The position numbers and the translations under genes were made by a program. A stretch of 27,953 nucleotides of DNA from the IMG/VR virus record IMGVR_UViG_3300034789_000697, positions 1 through 27,953 of that record. One strand, written 5' to 3'. Of the stretch, positions 14,111-20,471 are shown in pieces. Source of the stretch: a virus. The notes under the pieces are model-generated. The model was given only the letters and a program-made list of their open reading frames with translations, ran no database searches and was not told where the DNA came from. Position 1 is the stretch's first letter, and each line of letters starts with the position of its first letter.

Positions 14111-14453
14111 ACGGGCAACCCGTTGTTACACCAGATCTAACTAAAACTTGACCTTCTACTGCGATTAATTTTTCATTATTTGTTTTTGTAATCATTACAT
14201 CATAAAGATATCTTCCAGGTTTTATGCTTGAGGTAATAGTGTCATCCATTGACAATGTTATTTTACCTTCTGTAGAACTTGTAATGCCGACAGTAAAGTT
14301 ATAAGCAGTAGAACTATCTGGATGCTTTCTAACTTGAGATTCTAATGTGAATCCAGTTATATCGGTTGGAGTTCCATTAATCTGAAGAAGTTCAAGATTT
14401 TCGGAAAAATCAACGTGAGTATTAACGGTCAGATTTTTTACATATACTGACAT
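14109..14453 (-). CDS. Beta-rich accessory structural protein, copy B (114 aa)
   Basis: A paralog of the 13737 gene with the same length and the same motifs (GKITLSMDDTITSSIKPG, RYLYDVMI, VEGQVLVRSGVT). Sequence divergence is large, so the duplication is old. It is on the minus strand within a plus-strand region, and a perfect-core late promoter (GATAAATA) precedes it. Residues 30-45 (GTPTDITGFTLESQVRK) look like the D-[IL]-T-G-[FY]-T segment of baseplate upper protein domains. Function is inferred only. Confidence 0.75.
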   Translation of the reverse strand: MSVYVKNLTVNTHVDFSENLELLQINGTPTDITGFTLESQVRKHPDSSTAYNFTVGITSSTEGKITLSMDDTITSSIKPGRYLYDVMITKTNNEKLIAVEGQVLVRSGVTTGCP

Positions 14454-14476
14454 CTTTAGTATAACTCTTTATTGAG

Positions 14477-14484
14477 TATTTATC
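14477..14484 (-). promoter_or_regulatory. Minus-strand late promoter (GATAAATA)
   Basis: The minus-strand octamer GATAAATA lies 23 bases before the start of the 14109 gene. It is seven bases from the -35 of a plus-strand host-type promoter, making a divergent control region. Confidence 0.65.
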
Positions 14485-14490
14485 AAGGGC

Positions 14491-14519
14491 TTGACATAAA
14501 CACTATTGATGAATAGACT
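14491..14519 (+). promoter_or_regulatory. Sigma-70-type (early) promoter
   Basis: A perfect -35 TTGACA (14491-14496), 17-base spacer and -10 TAGACT (14514-14519). The predicted start is near 14526, giving a leader of about 40 bases for the GIY-YIG gene. It would be used by host polymerase early in infection. Confidence 0.75.
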
Positions 14520-14537
14520 AGGTTTGTCAGGGTTAAA

Positions 14538-14545
14538 GATAAATA
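14538..14545 (+). promoter_or_regulatory. T4-type late promoter (GATAAATA)
   Basis: Lies 22 bases before ATG 14568 and just downstream of the early promoter, so the same gene could be transcribed both early and late. Confidence 0.6.
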
Positions 14546-14567
14546 ATAGCTCATAGAATTATATAAT

Positions 14568-15017
14568 ATGAGTTATGAAAACCCATGGGTTTTTAAAGGT
14601 AAAACTTTTTTATCTGAAAATATTAATGACTTCTATGGTTTTGTCTATAGGATTACTAATTTACAATCAGGTAAAAAGTATATCGGTAGAAAATACTTCT
14701 GGTCCTTCAGAAAACCGCCAGGAAAAAAGCGAAAGGTAAAGCAAGAATCAGATTGGCAGAAGTATTATGGTTCTTGTCCTGAATTAAAGGAGGATATAAA
14801 AAAGTATGGCAAAGAGATCTTCAGTAGAGAAATACTGAGTCTTCACGGAACAAAGGGAACTTGTAACTTTGAAGAAACAAAACAATTGTTTCTCAATAAT
14901 GTGTTGTCGGAAGCACTTGACGACGGATCACCAGCATACTATAATAGCAACATTCTAGGACGCTATATGCGAAAAGACTATGGTAACTTTAGAGTCAACT
15001 CTGAGGAAAATTCATGA
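14568..15017 (+). CDS. GIY-YIG family endonuclease
   Basis: A 149-residue protein whose residues 22-45 give the GIY-YIG core: G24-F-V-Y27, then KKYIGRKYFW with Y38-I-G40 and the following catalytic arginine R41. A KRK-rich basic stretch (50-60) may contact DNA. Enzymes of this fold cut DNA; in T4-like phages many are homing endonucleases, while others act in host DNA breakdown or repair. No intron is seen beside it, so a free-standing or housekeeping role is more likely. It has both early and late promoters and overlaps the next gene by 38 bases. Confidence 0.85.
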   Translation: MSYENPWVFKGKTFLSENINDFYGFVYRITNLQSGKKYIGRKYFWSFRKPPGKKRKVKQESDWQKYYGSCPELKEDIKKYGKEIFSREILSLHGTKGTCNFEETKQLFLNNVLSEALDDGSPAYYNSNILGRYMRKDYGNFRVNSEENS

Positions 15018-15198
15018 ATGGTCTATAGACCGTATGCATCAGTTGTCTGAGAATCATCCAGGTTCTGAATTATATGAAAATCTGGAAGATGCACATGCTA
15101 TTCATCAGGAATTTGCTGAGTGGTTAGATCCTAACAAAAAAAATCACGATGTAATTTCACTAGAATACATAGGAGATGAAGATGAAAGAAACATCTAA
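14980..15198 (+). CDS. Small acidic helical protein (72 aa)
   Basis: A 72-residue protein with many Glu, Asp and His (TLRKIHEWSIDRMHQLSENHPGSELYENLEDAHAIHQEF has been split here only for description: helix 5-23, helix 30-47). It overlaps the GIY-YIG gene by 38 bases in another frame and overlaps the next small gene by 17 bases. No domain recognised. The repeated overlaps argue that it is a genuine member of the operon. Confidence 0.65.
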   Translation: MVTLESTLRKIHEWSIDRMHQLSENHPGSELYENLEDAHAIHQEFAEWLDPNKKNHDVISLEYIGDEDERNI

Positions 15199-15298
15199 GA
15201 CTTTTAGACTAAAAATTCTAGATAGAATCAAATACCTTACCAATCATGGTAAGCATCTTGAAGCATTTGCTCTTTACAATAAGTATTTTAAAGTATGA
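15182..15298 (+). CDS. Very small basic protein (38 aa)
   Basis: ATG 15182 has AGGAG seven bases upstream and encodes 38 residues (MKETSKTFRLKILDRIKYL at the start) that look like two basic helices, ending FALYNKYFKV. Its stop overlaps the next start as ATGA (15295-15298). The next gene lacks a good ribosome site of its own and is probably translated by coupling. Function unknown. Confidence 0.65.
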   Translation: MKETSKTFRLKILDRIKYLTNHGKHLEAFALYNKYFKV

Positions 15299-15975
15299 AC
15301 AAAATTATTCTCGCTATGCTAGCAGCAGTTTCTTTAGGAACTCCTGTTTTTGCTGATCCAATCAAAGAAGATGAGTACTTCACTCATCATGCTCAAGGGT
15401 GCATGTTACTTCAAGAATGTACCGATCATGTTCAAGAACTTAAAACAGTTACTGACCTCAATAAACACGAGGAACTGGCTGATATTGATTATGGTATTGT
15501 TGCTGATGAGTTTAACTCTCTCGTCCGATCACTTAATAAGGTCGGAGCTAAAGTTTTTCTAGCAGATATGCGATACTTCCCAGTTGGTCATCGTGGTGTC
15601 TATCATACCGTAAGTAACAACTTCTTTTTGAATGTTGCTCATATGCATCGTCCTGGAGTGATGATGTCAGTAATGCGTCATGAAGGATGGCACGCTGCTC
15701 AGGACTGTATGGCAGGAACTATCAATAATAACTTCATTGCTATTATTAGAAATCAAGAAGATGTCCCAAAGATGTATCAGGCAATCGCAAAGAGTGCTTA
15801 TGCGTCTCAACCACATGCTATTCCTTGGGAGAAAGAAGCATACTGGGCAGGTCACACTGAGGGTATGACTGCTGCAGCACTTGAATCTTGTGCAGCAGGA
15901 ACGATGTGGACTGATTATGAACCTACGCCAATGACCCGTGAATGGTTAGTTGAAAATGGATTCATTGCTAAATAA
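15295..15975 (+). CDS. Secreted zinc metallopeptidase-like protein (226 aa)
   Basis: A signal peptide (KIILAMLAAVSLGTPVFA, likely cut after A20) directs it to the periplasm. MRHEGWHAAQ supplies HExxH zinc ligands H129 and H133 with catalytic E130; a third acidic ligand may be E179 or E181 in PWEKEAYWAGH. Four to five cysteines suggest disulfides. The likely role is hydrolysis of a periplasmic protein or of the cell wall. Phage-encoded Sec-exported peptidases are unusual; it could act on host surface proteins during infection or help lysis. The substrate cannot be predicted. Confidence 0.75.
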   Translation: MNKIILAMLAAVSLGTPVFADPIKEDEYFTHHAQGCMLLQECTDHVQELKTVTDLNKHEELADIDYGIVADEFNSLVRSLNKVGAKVFLADMRYFPVGHRGVYHTVSNNFFLNVAHMHRPGVMMSVMRHEGWHAAQDCMAGTINNNFIAIIRNQEDVPKMYQAIAKSAYASQPHAIPWEKEAYWAGHTEGMTAAALESCAAGTMWTDYEPTPMTREWLVENGFIAK

Positions 15976-15980
15976 TATCA

Positions 15981-15998
15981 TTCGCTGCAGATAGCGAA
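15981..15998. other. Perfect six-pair hairpin after the peptidase gene
   Basis: TTCGCT (15981-15986) pairs with AGCGAA (15993-15998). No T run follows on the plus strand, so it is a poor intrinsic terminator; it may protect the 3' end of the upstream message. Confidence 0.4.
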
Positions 15999-16022
15999 CA
16001 AAAACCACCCAAGACAAATCCT

Positions 16023-16051
16023 TTGAATTAATCCCCTCTAAGTCTTATAAT
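16023..16051 (+). promoter_or_regulatory. Sigma-70-type (early) promoter with inverted repeat across the -10
   Basis: TTGAAT (16023-16028), 17-base spacer and a perfect TATAAT (16046-16051). CCCCT (16033-16037) and AGGGG (16054-16058) form an inverted repeat enclosing the -10, which could be an operator or a hairpin. The predicted start is near 16058, 28 bases before ATG 16086. Confidence 0.75.
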
Positions 16052-16085
16052 GTAGGGGTTTGTTGTTGGAAAACTATTCTTACAT

Positions 16086-16280
16086 ATGACACATTTAACG
16101 AGAGATGTGTTAATCAAGAAAATCGTTGCCGATGAAATGGTCGGTCTCGGTGGAACTGATTACCTCCAAAACTTAAAAAGTGCATATCACAAATGGGAAC
16201 ATCAAGGCAGTGATGTTCTTTGTCAAAGATACAATCAAATAAACGATACAAATATCTCTGTAGAAATTCTTGACCCCTAA
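16086..16280 (+). CDS. Small hypothetical protein under an early promoter (64 aa)
   Basis: A 64-residue soluble protein (MTHLTRDVLIKKIVADEM at the start). It is the first gene after a strong host-type promoter, and a late-type motif overlaps its stop, so it appears to be a single-gene early unit. Small early phage proteins often bind and redirect host enzymes, but no motif identifies a target here. Confidence 0.65.
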   Translation: MTHLTRDVLIKKIVADEMVGLGGTDYLQNLKSAYHKWEHQGSDVLCQRYNQINDTNISVEILDP

Positions 16281-16283
16281 ATA
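16277..16283 (+). promoter_or_regulatory. Possible late promoter variant (CTAAATA)
   Basis: CTAAATA overlaps the stop of the 16086 gene, 21 bases before ATG 16305, which matches the spacing seen for other late genes in this window. Confidence 0.5.
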
Positions 16284-16304
16284 AAGCTGCCTTGTACGCA
16301 ACCA

Positions 16305-16769
16305 ATGCCAGAAGAAGTTAAGAAGGACGAAGTTAAAAAGGAAGAACCGAAAAAGAAGAGTGCTCTTGAAAAACTGAAGGAAAAAGCAGGTGACTCTGAA
16401 GAGCATCTTGCAATTCTTTCAACCTTTGTTCGTTTAGGTATTCTGGTTTGGTCTGGTGGAATTTTAACATTGAACTATGTTACTATTCCTGGTTTCCCAC
16501 AAGGAAAGATTGATCCCACGTTTATAGCTAGCGTTTTTACTGGAGTTTTAGCTACCTTCGGGGTTCAGACTGCTAAGAACAAAAATGGTAACGGTAGTAG
16601 TGCCCCTTCTGGTGGTGTGAGCAAATCCGACCTGGAGAAACTAATCAATGCAGCCGCTCAAACTGCACCTGCTCAAACGATTAGGATTGAACAAGCACCA
16701 CTCCAAATCGGAGGAAATCCACCAGCACCTCAAGGACCAGCAAAATCTGACGACACCTACAAGATGTAA
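16305..16769 (+). CDS. Two-TM membrane protein, holin-like candidate (154 aa)
   Basis: The N-terminus is a dense Lys/Glu helix (EEVKKDEVKKEEPKKKSALEK). Transmembrane segments follow at about 38-58 (LSTFVRLGILVWSGGILTL) and 70-88 (FIASVFTGVLATFGVQTA), with a short turn between them, and the Pro/Ala/Gln tail is cytoplasmic. Two close TM segments with charged ends are typical of holins, but also of other small phage membrane proteins. It has a probable late promoter. A peptidoglycan hydrolase candidate lies 6 kb downstream, not adjacent, so the holin call is tentative. Confidence 0.65.
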   Translation: MPEEVKKDEVKKEEPKKKSALEKLKEKAGDSEEHLAILSTFVRLGILVWSGGILTLNYVTIPGFPQGKIDPTFIASVFTGVLATFGVQTAKNKNGNGSSAPSGGVSKSDLEKLINAAAQTAPAQTIRIEQAPLQIGGNPPAPQGPAKSDDTYKM

Positions 16770-16773
16770 TGTT

Positions 16774-17328
16774 ATGAATATGAAGTGGGCGACATTGACA
16801 GTGGGAGCATTATTTGGATTTGCTCATATTGGAATTCTTGGACATATTCTTACCAAACCACAATATCCTGTAATTAATTTTCCAGATGGTGATTATTCCT
16901 CATTTACGGTTAAATCTGGAAAAGATGGTTATCATATTGAATATAAGGCAAACGATCCTACTGTATTAGAATCAACTAGATCTTTGAATGTTGATAAAGA
17001 TAAACGTGGTTTATTTGGTCCTACTACTGAAATGCGTCGTGAGTTCCGCAATGATCAATACACGATGGACGGGACTCGTAATATAGGAGGTGCTGTAGAC
17101 TCTGAGGGAAAGTCCCTTGCAAAAAGCGAAGAGTGTATCAGGGCGGACGCTGGAGCACGGTCACAAGGTGCAATGGCAGGGACCGCAATTAGTGCTGGTG
17201 TAGTAGTGCCTGCTGTTGCTAGTATTCCTTATATTGGATGGTTAGCATCTGGTTGGGCATTATTGCTAGGACAGAAGGCAGGAGAAACTATTGGATCTGA
17301 AGTTGGTTCTTCATTCAGTGATTGTTAA
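16774..17328 (+). CDS. Membrane protein with N- and C-terminal hydrophobic segments (184 aa)
   Basis: I start it at ATG 16774, five bases after the previous stop; the longer frame back to 16648 only shadows the upstream gene. Residues 6-22 are a membrane anchor or signal (LTVGALFGFAHIGILGHI). A soluble charged middle follows, with Cys. At about 135-175 there is a Gly/Ala-rich hydrophobic hairpin (ISAGVVVPAVASIPYIGWLASG). The last residue is Cys. No named family. It is part of a coupled run of small membrane genes from 16305 to 18384. Confidence 0.7.
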   Translation: MNMKWATLTVGALFGFAHIGILGHILTKPQYPVINFPDGDYSSFTVKSGKDGYHIEYKANDPTVLESTRSLNVDKDKRGLFGPTTEMRREFRNDQYTMDGTRNIGGAVDSEGKSLAKSEECIRADAGARSQGAMAGTAISAGVVVPAVASIPYIGWLASGWALLLGQKAGETIGSEVGSSFSDC

Positions 17329-17534
17329 TGAATTTATTTCTTCGTCCTTTAGAAGATCCTAACGGAGTAACGTGGAGTATTATCTGGTCATTGGTAATAC
17401 TTCTTATTGGCGTTTCTTATTACATATATACAATTATGAAACTGGCTTACCAGGAGTTAGAAGATGCCAAATCAAATTCAGATGAAGGACGCAGAACAGG
17501 ATCAGGAGATAGTACTTCTGAAACATCGCATTGA
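17328..17534 (+). CDS. Small single-TM protein (68 aa)
   Basis: It begins at the ATG of a TAATG overlap with the previous gene. One transmembrane helix lies at about 15-36 (WSIIWSLVILLIGVSYYIY), followed by an acidic Ser-rich tail whose coding sequence overlaps the start of the next gene by 71 bases. Such long nested overlaps are seen in lysis cassettes (spanin pairs), but no lipobox cysteine is present, so a spanin call is not supported. Confidence 0.6.
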   Translation: MNLFLRPLEDPNGVTWSIIWSLVILLIGVSYYIYTIMKLAYQELEDAKSNSDEGRRTGSGDSTSETSH

Positions 17535-17730
17535 AGAGTCTGAACAAAAATCTGAAGAACTTCGTCAAAGAGTTCGTAAACTTGAAAGGTGGGTCTGGGG
17601 TGCTGGTGCTGTTATATCAGCAGTAATTACAATTATCGGATTAGCAATGGCGGCAGACGCCAAGGAGATGAATTATGGGAGCAATGACCCCACCAAGCAG
17701 GAAGTCGTGTTACAACTTTCGTGTAGTTGA
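17464..17730 (+). CDS. Coiled-coil protein with C-terminal TM segment (88 aa)
   Basis: Residues 8-45 form a Glu/Gln/Arg coiled coil (EIVLLKHRIEESEQKSEEL is its start), and a transmembrane helix lies at about 46-66 (WGAGAVISAVITIIGLAMAA). The layout repeats that of the larger 4632 protein. It overlaps the preceding gene by 71 bases and the thermonuclease gene by 56. Function unknown. Confidence 0.65.
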   Translation: MPNQIQMKDAEQDQEIVLLKHRIEESEQKSEELRQRVRKLERWVWGAGAVISAVITIIGLAMAADAKEMNYGSNDPTKQEVVLQLSCS

Positions 17731-18133
17731 AATCAACAGAGTTGTTGATGGAGATACCATTGATGTTACAATTGATTTAGGATTTGATCTTTTTAAAAAA
17801 GAGAGAGTCAGAGTTGCTGGTGTTGATACACCAGAAAAACGTACAAGAGATCTTGAAGAAAAGGAATTAGGTTATGATGCAACAAATTGGATTAAAGAAC
17901 ATCTTGACTCAGCTATTGCTGGAGAAGAAGATCTTGTTATCCGAACTGAGCTTGTGGGTGGAATGGGCAAGTACGGCAGACTCCTTGGATGGTTGTACAT
18001 TGGAGACCAAGAAACTTCCCTTAATGAGCAAATGATTGAAGAAGGTTATGCCTGGGCATATGATGGAGGAACAAAACAGAAAAACTTTGAAGAACTAAGA
18101 GAAATTCGTCGTACCAAAGGTACGTTAATCTAA
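17675..18133 (+). CDS. Staphylococcal nuclease-like (thermonuclease) protein
   Basis: A 152-residue SNase-fold enzyme that would cut DNA or RNA with calcium. The motifs are in place: VVDGDTIDV (metal-binding Asp), KKERVRVAGVDTPE with R46, D51, T52 and E54, and KYGRLLGWLYI with R102, matching the catalytic set D/R/D/T/E/R of the family. The ATG has AAGGAG upstream. There is no signal peptide, so it acts in the cytoplasm or virion, perhaps in host nucleic-acid degradation. Its stop overlaps the next ATG (TAATG). Confidence 0.92.
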   Translation: MGAMTPPSRKSCYNFRVVEINRVVDGDTIDVTIDLGFDLFKKERVRVAGVDTPEKRTRDLEEKELGYDATNWIKEHLDSAIAGEEDLVIRTELVGGMGKYGRLLGWLYIGDQETSLNEQMIEEGYAWAYDGGTKQKNFEELREIRRTKGTLI

Positions 18134-18384
18134 TGCAAAAAGTAATCAATGTACTCGCACTTGCGTCTTTTGCTGTATCTGGTGCCATCGTTGCTGGTGG
18201 TGCTTATGTATATCTTAACAAAGATGCAATGATTGAAAGTGCTAAAGCAGCAGCAACTAAAGCAGCAACCGAAGCAGTTGCAGGAGCACTCCCTGGAATG
18301 TTAGATGCTGCCATGCCTGAGATGCCTGAAGTAACTGGTGGTGCAATTGGTGTGCCTGGTGGTGGTTCTGCTCTTCCTTTCTGA
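18133..18384 (+). CDS. Small membrane protein with Ala-rich helix (83 aa)
   Basis: One N-terminal transmembrane helix (INVLALASFAVSGAIVAGGA), then an Ala/Lys amphipathic helix and a Pro/Gly/Met tail. It is coupled to the thermonuclease gene by TAATG. It could be a membrane-attached accessory protein; no family was recognised. Confidence 0.65.
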   Translation: MQKVINVLALASFAVSGAIVAGGAYVYLNKDAMIESAKAAATKAATEAVAGALPGMLDAAMPEMPEVTGGAIGVPGGGSALPF

Positions 18385-18427
18385 GAACTCTATGAGACCT
18401 GATATATAATGCAGTTATTATATTGAT

Positions 18428-18544
18428 ATGACTGTATCTAAACCTAGAAGAAGAACTAAACCTCAGGGTGATAATAGATTTTTTCTTTATGTAATGTTCT
18501 ATCACTTCTTCGGTGGACTTGCTGGTATTTTTAAAGATGATTGA
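18428..18544 (+). CDS. Very small basic-hydrophobic protein (38 aa)
   Basis: ATG 18428 encodes a basic head (MTVSKPRRRTKPQGDNR) and a hydrophobic aromatic tail (FFLYVMFYHFFGGLAGIF) ending KDD. The stop overlaps the next start as TGATG. A TATAAT at 18405-18410 lies upstream, but no good -35 was found. The strongly two-part composition supports a real membrane-associated peptide. Confidence 0.55.
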   Translation: MTVSKPRRRTKPQGDNRFFLYVMFYHFFGGLAGIFKDD

Positions 18545-19311
18545 TGGCAGAAATCCCTGAAATTAGAGTCCGATCTGTGGATGTTCCACGGGTTCCTGAT
18601 TATTTGATGGCACCACCACAGGCAATTCCAAATTCTGTTCCTGTTACGGTTCAGATAGGATTTCCTGTGGTGGATCTTCCTGGTTGTGTTGAATCACATG
18701 AAACAAAGAATGCTAAAAATAATCAAATTAAGAATGATGATAGGAGGGGAGTTTTAACTTTTTGTGATGGACAAATCCCATCATTCAATCCAATAAATTT
18801 TAATGAGGAAGTAGAGTTACCAACTCCCAAACCATCTATTCCTCCATATAAGGCACCAGAACTTCCTGGAGTACCAGAAATTCCTAAAGATGCCATACCA
18901 AAACCAAAAAAGGAAGAGGTGCCTTGTCCTGGTCCTAATGCACCTAGGATAGGTGATGTAGCACAAAATAAGAAAGAGAAGGTTTCTGGATTTGAATTGC
19001 AGACTGTAAATGGTCAGCAGATATGTGTAACTCTCTACGAACCAATTTCATTTACAGAGCAATATCTACCAGCACCACAAGTTGTAGCAACAACTGCTGG
19101 TATTGCTGCTGTCGCAACTACATCTGCTTTATTAGCAAAACCAGTAGCAGACCTTTTACTTAAGGTAGTAAAACCACTGGTAAAGAAAACAATTAAAAAA
19201 ATTACTGCCAAGTTGGGTAAAAAACAAAAAGTTTTGAGTGTATCTGAGAGGAAAGAAGTTCAGAGAGAACTATCTCAGGCAGTTAGAATTATGAAAAATA
19301 TGAAGAGATAA
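18544..19311 (+). CDS. Proline-rich putative structural protein (255 aa)
   Basis: I start it at ATG 18544 in the TGATG overlap. Residues 1-60 are beta-like, with P-x-P spacing. Residues 85-135 are Pro/Lys/Glu-rich (LPTPKPSIPPYKAPELPGV), 175-205 a hydrophobic Ala/Thr helix pair (VVATTAGIAAVATTSALLAKPVADLL), and the C-terminus is very basic (KKTIKKITAKLGKKQK). The mixture of extended Pro stretches and basic helix is typical of phage structural or internal proteins. Its stop directly abuts that of the minus-strand gene with no space for a terminator. Confidence 0.65.
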   Translation: MAEIPEIRVRSVDVPRVPDYLMAPPQAIPNSVPVTVQIGFPVVDLPGCVESHETKNAKNNQIKNDDRRGVLTFCDGQIPSFNPINFNEEVELPTPKPSIPPYKAPELPGVPEIPKDAIPKPKKEEVPCPGPNAPRIGDVAQNKKEKVSGFELQTVNGQQICVTLYEPISFTEQYLPAPQVVATTAGIAAVATTSALLAKPVADLLLKVVKPLVKKTIKKITAKLGKKQKVLSVSERKEVQRELSQAVRIMKNMKR

Positions 19312-20187
19312 TTATTCGATTGCACCACCAAGGTCTTCTGCTTTCCTTGATGTTCTTGTAGGTTTAGGAATAGTATGAACGTGTGGTTTAATATGATTTA
19401 CGTTCTGAACTACCACGTCTGCACATATTTTATAATAAGGACTTCTTGGATGAAAAGTTATTCCCTCCTTTATCAACTGGCCACAATTTTTGAGCCTGGC
19501 GATCTCAAAATCTAATCTCTTATTGGCTGCTGCCTGTCTCATTAAATCAATGTTTGCCGCGGCCGCTTCTTTACATTGATCTTGTAAAGTCTTATCTAAT
19601 GGTGAACTCCAAGTCATAGAGAAACCAATACTTAAATTATAATTATCCTTCTGTCCAGTTCTTACCGGAACTTTATATAAAATATCGCCAGGATTGTCTG
19701 GTGCGCCATCCCCGATTGCTTCTCCATCATCATCAAAATCTCCGGACAAATCTCTCATATCATAAACATTATCATAGTATTGTCCCTGAAATGGTTTTTG
19801 GGCGGATACTGCTCCTGTTACATACGGCGTAAAGTTCATAGTGGGACCTTGACACTGGATCCCTCCGCCGTAAGTATTAGTGATATATGGGCCTTGTAAA
19901 ACCTGAATTGCCTGATTAGTGACTGAGCCTGAACTATTCGCCACAGGCGCAGCAGTCGCACTTACACCTCCGACTTCCGCACTTGCAGGTAGGGCATTCG
20001 CAATACTTGTTAGACATAAGATTACTGGGAGAAAATACTTGTTGTAGTTGTTATACTTTCTACTTCTGTCGTCCTTTGGATAATCGTCTGGTTGCTTAAT
20101 CCTGGGCCTTGATAGGTTTCCGTGAACTGGAAGGCATTTCCAGGATTTGTTTGTGTAAAGGATGGTTTGCTCGTCACACCTGTCCAT
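19312..20187 (-). CDS. Exported protein of unknown function, start unresolved
   Basis: The only canonical start in the frame is ATG 20185-20187, giving 291 residues, but about 55 residues later there is a clear signal peptide (KYFLPVILCLTSIANALPASA/E). There is no ATG, GTG or TTG between them. The first part overlaps the neighbouring gene by 166 bases, which looks like shadow translation. The real protein therefore may start at a rare codon, arise by -1 frameshift from the upstream gene, or have lost its start. The mature part has GQYYDNVYDMRDLSGDFDDDGE and a conserved-looking NYNLSIGFSMTWSSPLDK, plus several Cys and His-Pro motifs (HIKPHVHTIP). Function unknown. Confidence 0.6.
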   Translation of the reverse strand: MDRCDEQTILYTNKSWKCLPVHGNLSRPRIKQPDDYPKDDRSRKYNNYNKYFLPVILCLTSIANALPASAEVGGVSATAAPVANSSGSVTNQAIQVLQGPYITNTYGGGIQCQGPTMNFTPYVTGAVSAQKPFQGQYYDNVYDMRDLSGDFDDDGEAIGDGAPDNPGDILYKVPVRTGQKDNYNLSIGFSMTWSSPLDKTLQDQCKEAAAANIDLMRQAAANKRLDFEIARLKNCGQLIKEGITFHPRSPYYKICADVVVQNVNHIKPHVHTIPKPTRTSRKAEDLGGAIE

Positions 20188-20459
20188 GTTGAAGTCACTC
20201 CGTCAATAGTTACTGTATTTGTTCCAGTTCCAGGTGAAAGATTTCCTGATGCTGTAACTCCACTTCCTGTAGCAGAATATTGATATCCTGTATTATAATC
20301 CATCGAATTGATGGTTTCAACAACTTTAGATTTGGTCTCAGTTGTGCTGGTCATTGATCCCTGAGTAAAATTTGGGACCACTGGAACTGCATTTGCAGCA
20401 GTCCCTTGCAATACACCAAGAATCAACCCTAAACCGATTGCTTCCTGTAATCTAGTCAT
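20022..20459 (-). CDS. Small exported protein (145 aa)
   Basis: The signal peptide MTRLQEAIGLGLILGVLQGTAANA is likely cut after residue 24. The mature part is Thr/Ser/Gly-rich with short beta-like stretches (GYQYSATGSGVTASGNLSPG; AFQFTETYQGPGLSNQ). The ending is a Thr tract (VESITTTTSIFSQ). It is the middle gene of three secreted proteins and reads into the third one. Composition resembles surface or fibre-like proteins. Confidence 0.7.
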   Translation of the reverse strand: MTRLQEAIGLGLILGVLQGTAANAVPVVPNFTQGSMTSTTETKSKVVETINSMDYNTGYQYSATGSGVTASGNLSPGTGTNTVTIDGVTSTWTGVTSKPSFTQTNPGNAFQFTETYQGPGLSNQTIIQRTTEVESITTTTSIFSQ

Positions 20460-20471
20460 TGTTATTTAACC

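Noticed and set aside
14568-15017. GIY-YIG gene as an intron-encoded homing endonuclease
   Set aside because: No interrupted gene or intron structure flanks it, and it has its own promoters and coupled downstream genes.
16648-16773. N-terminal extension of the membrane protein at 16774
   Set aside because: It overlaps the upstream gene in another frame and lacks a membrane-protein start; ATG 16774 places the hydrophobic segment at the N-terminus.
17328-17730. Overlapping membrane genes as a spanin pair
   Set aside because: The nesting is suggestive but neither product has a lipobox cysteine or the usual spanin topology.
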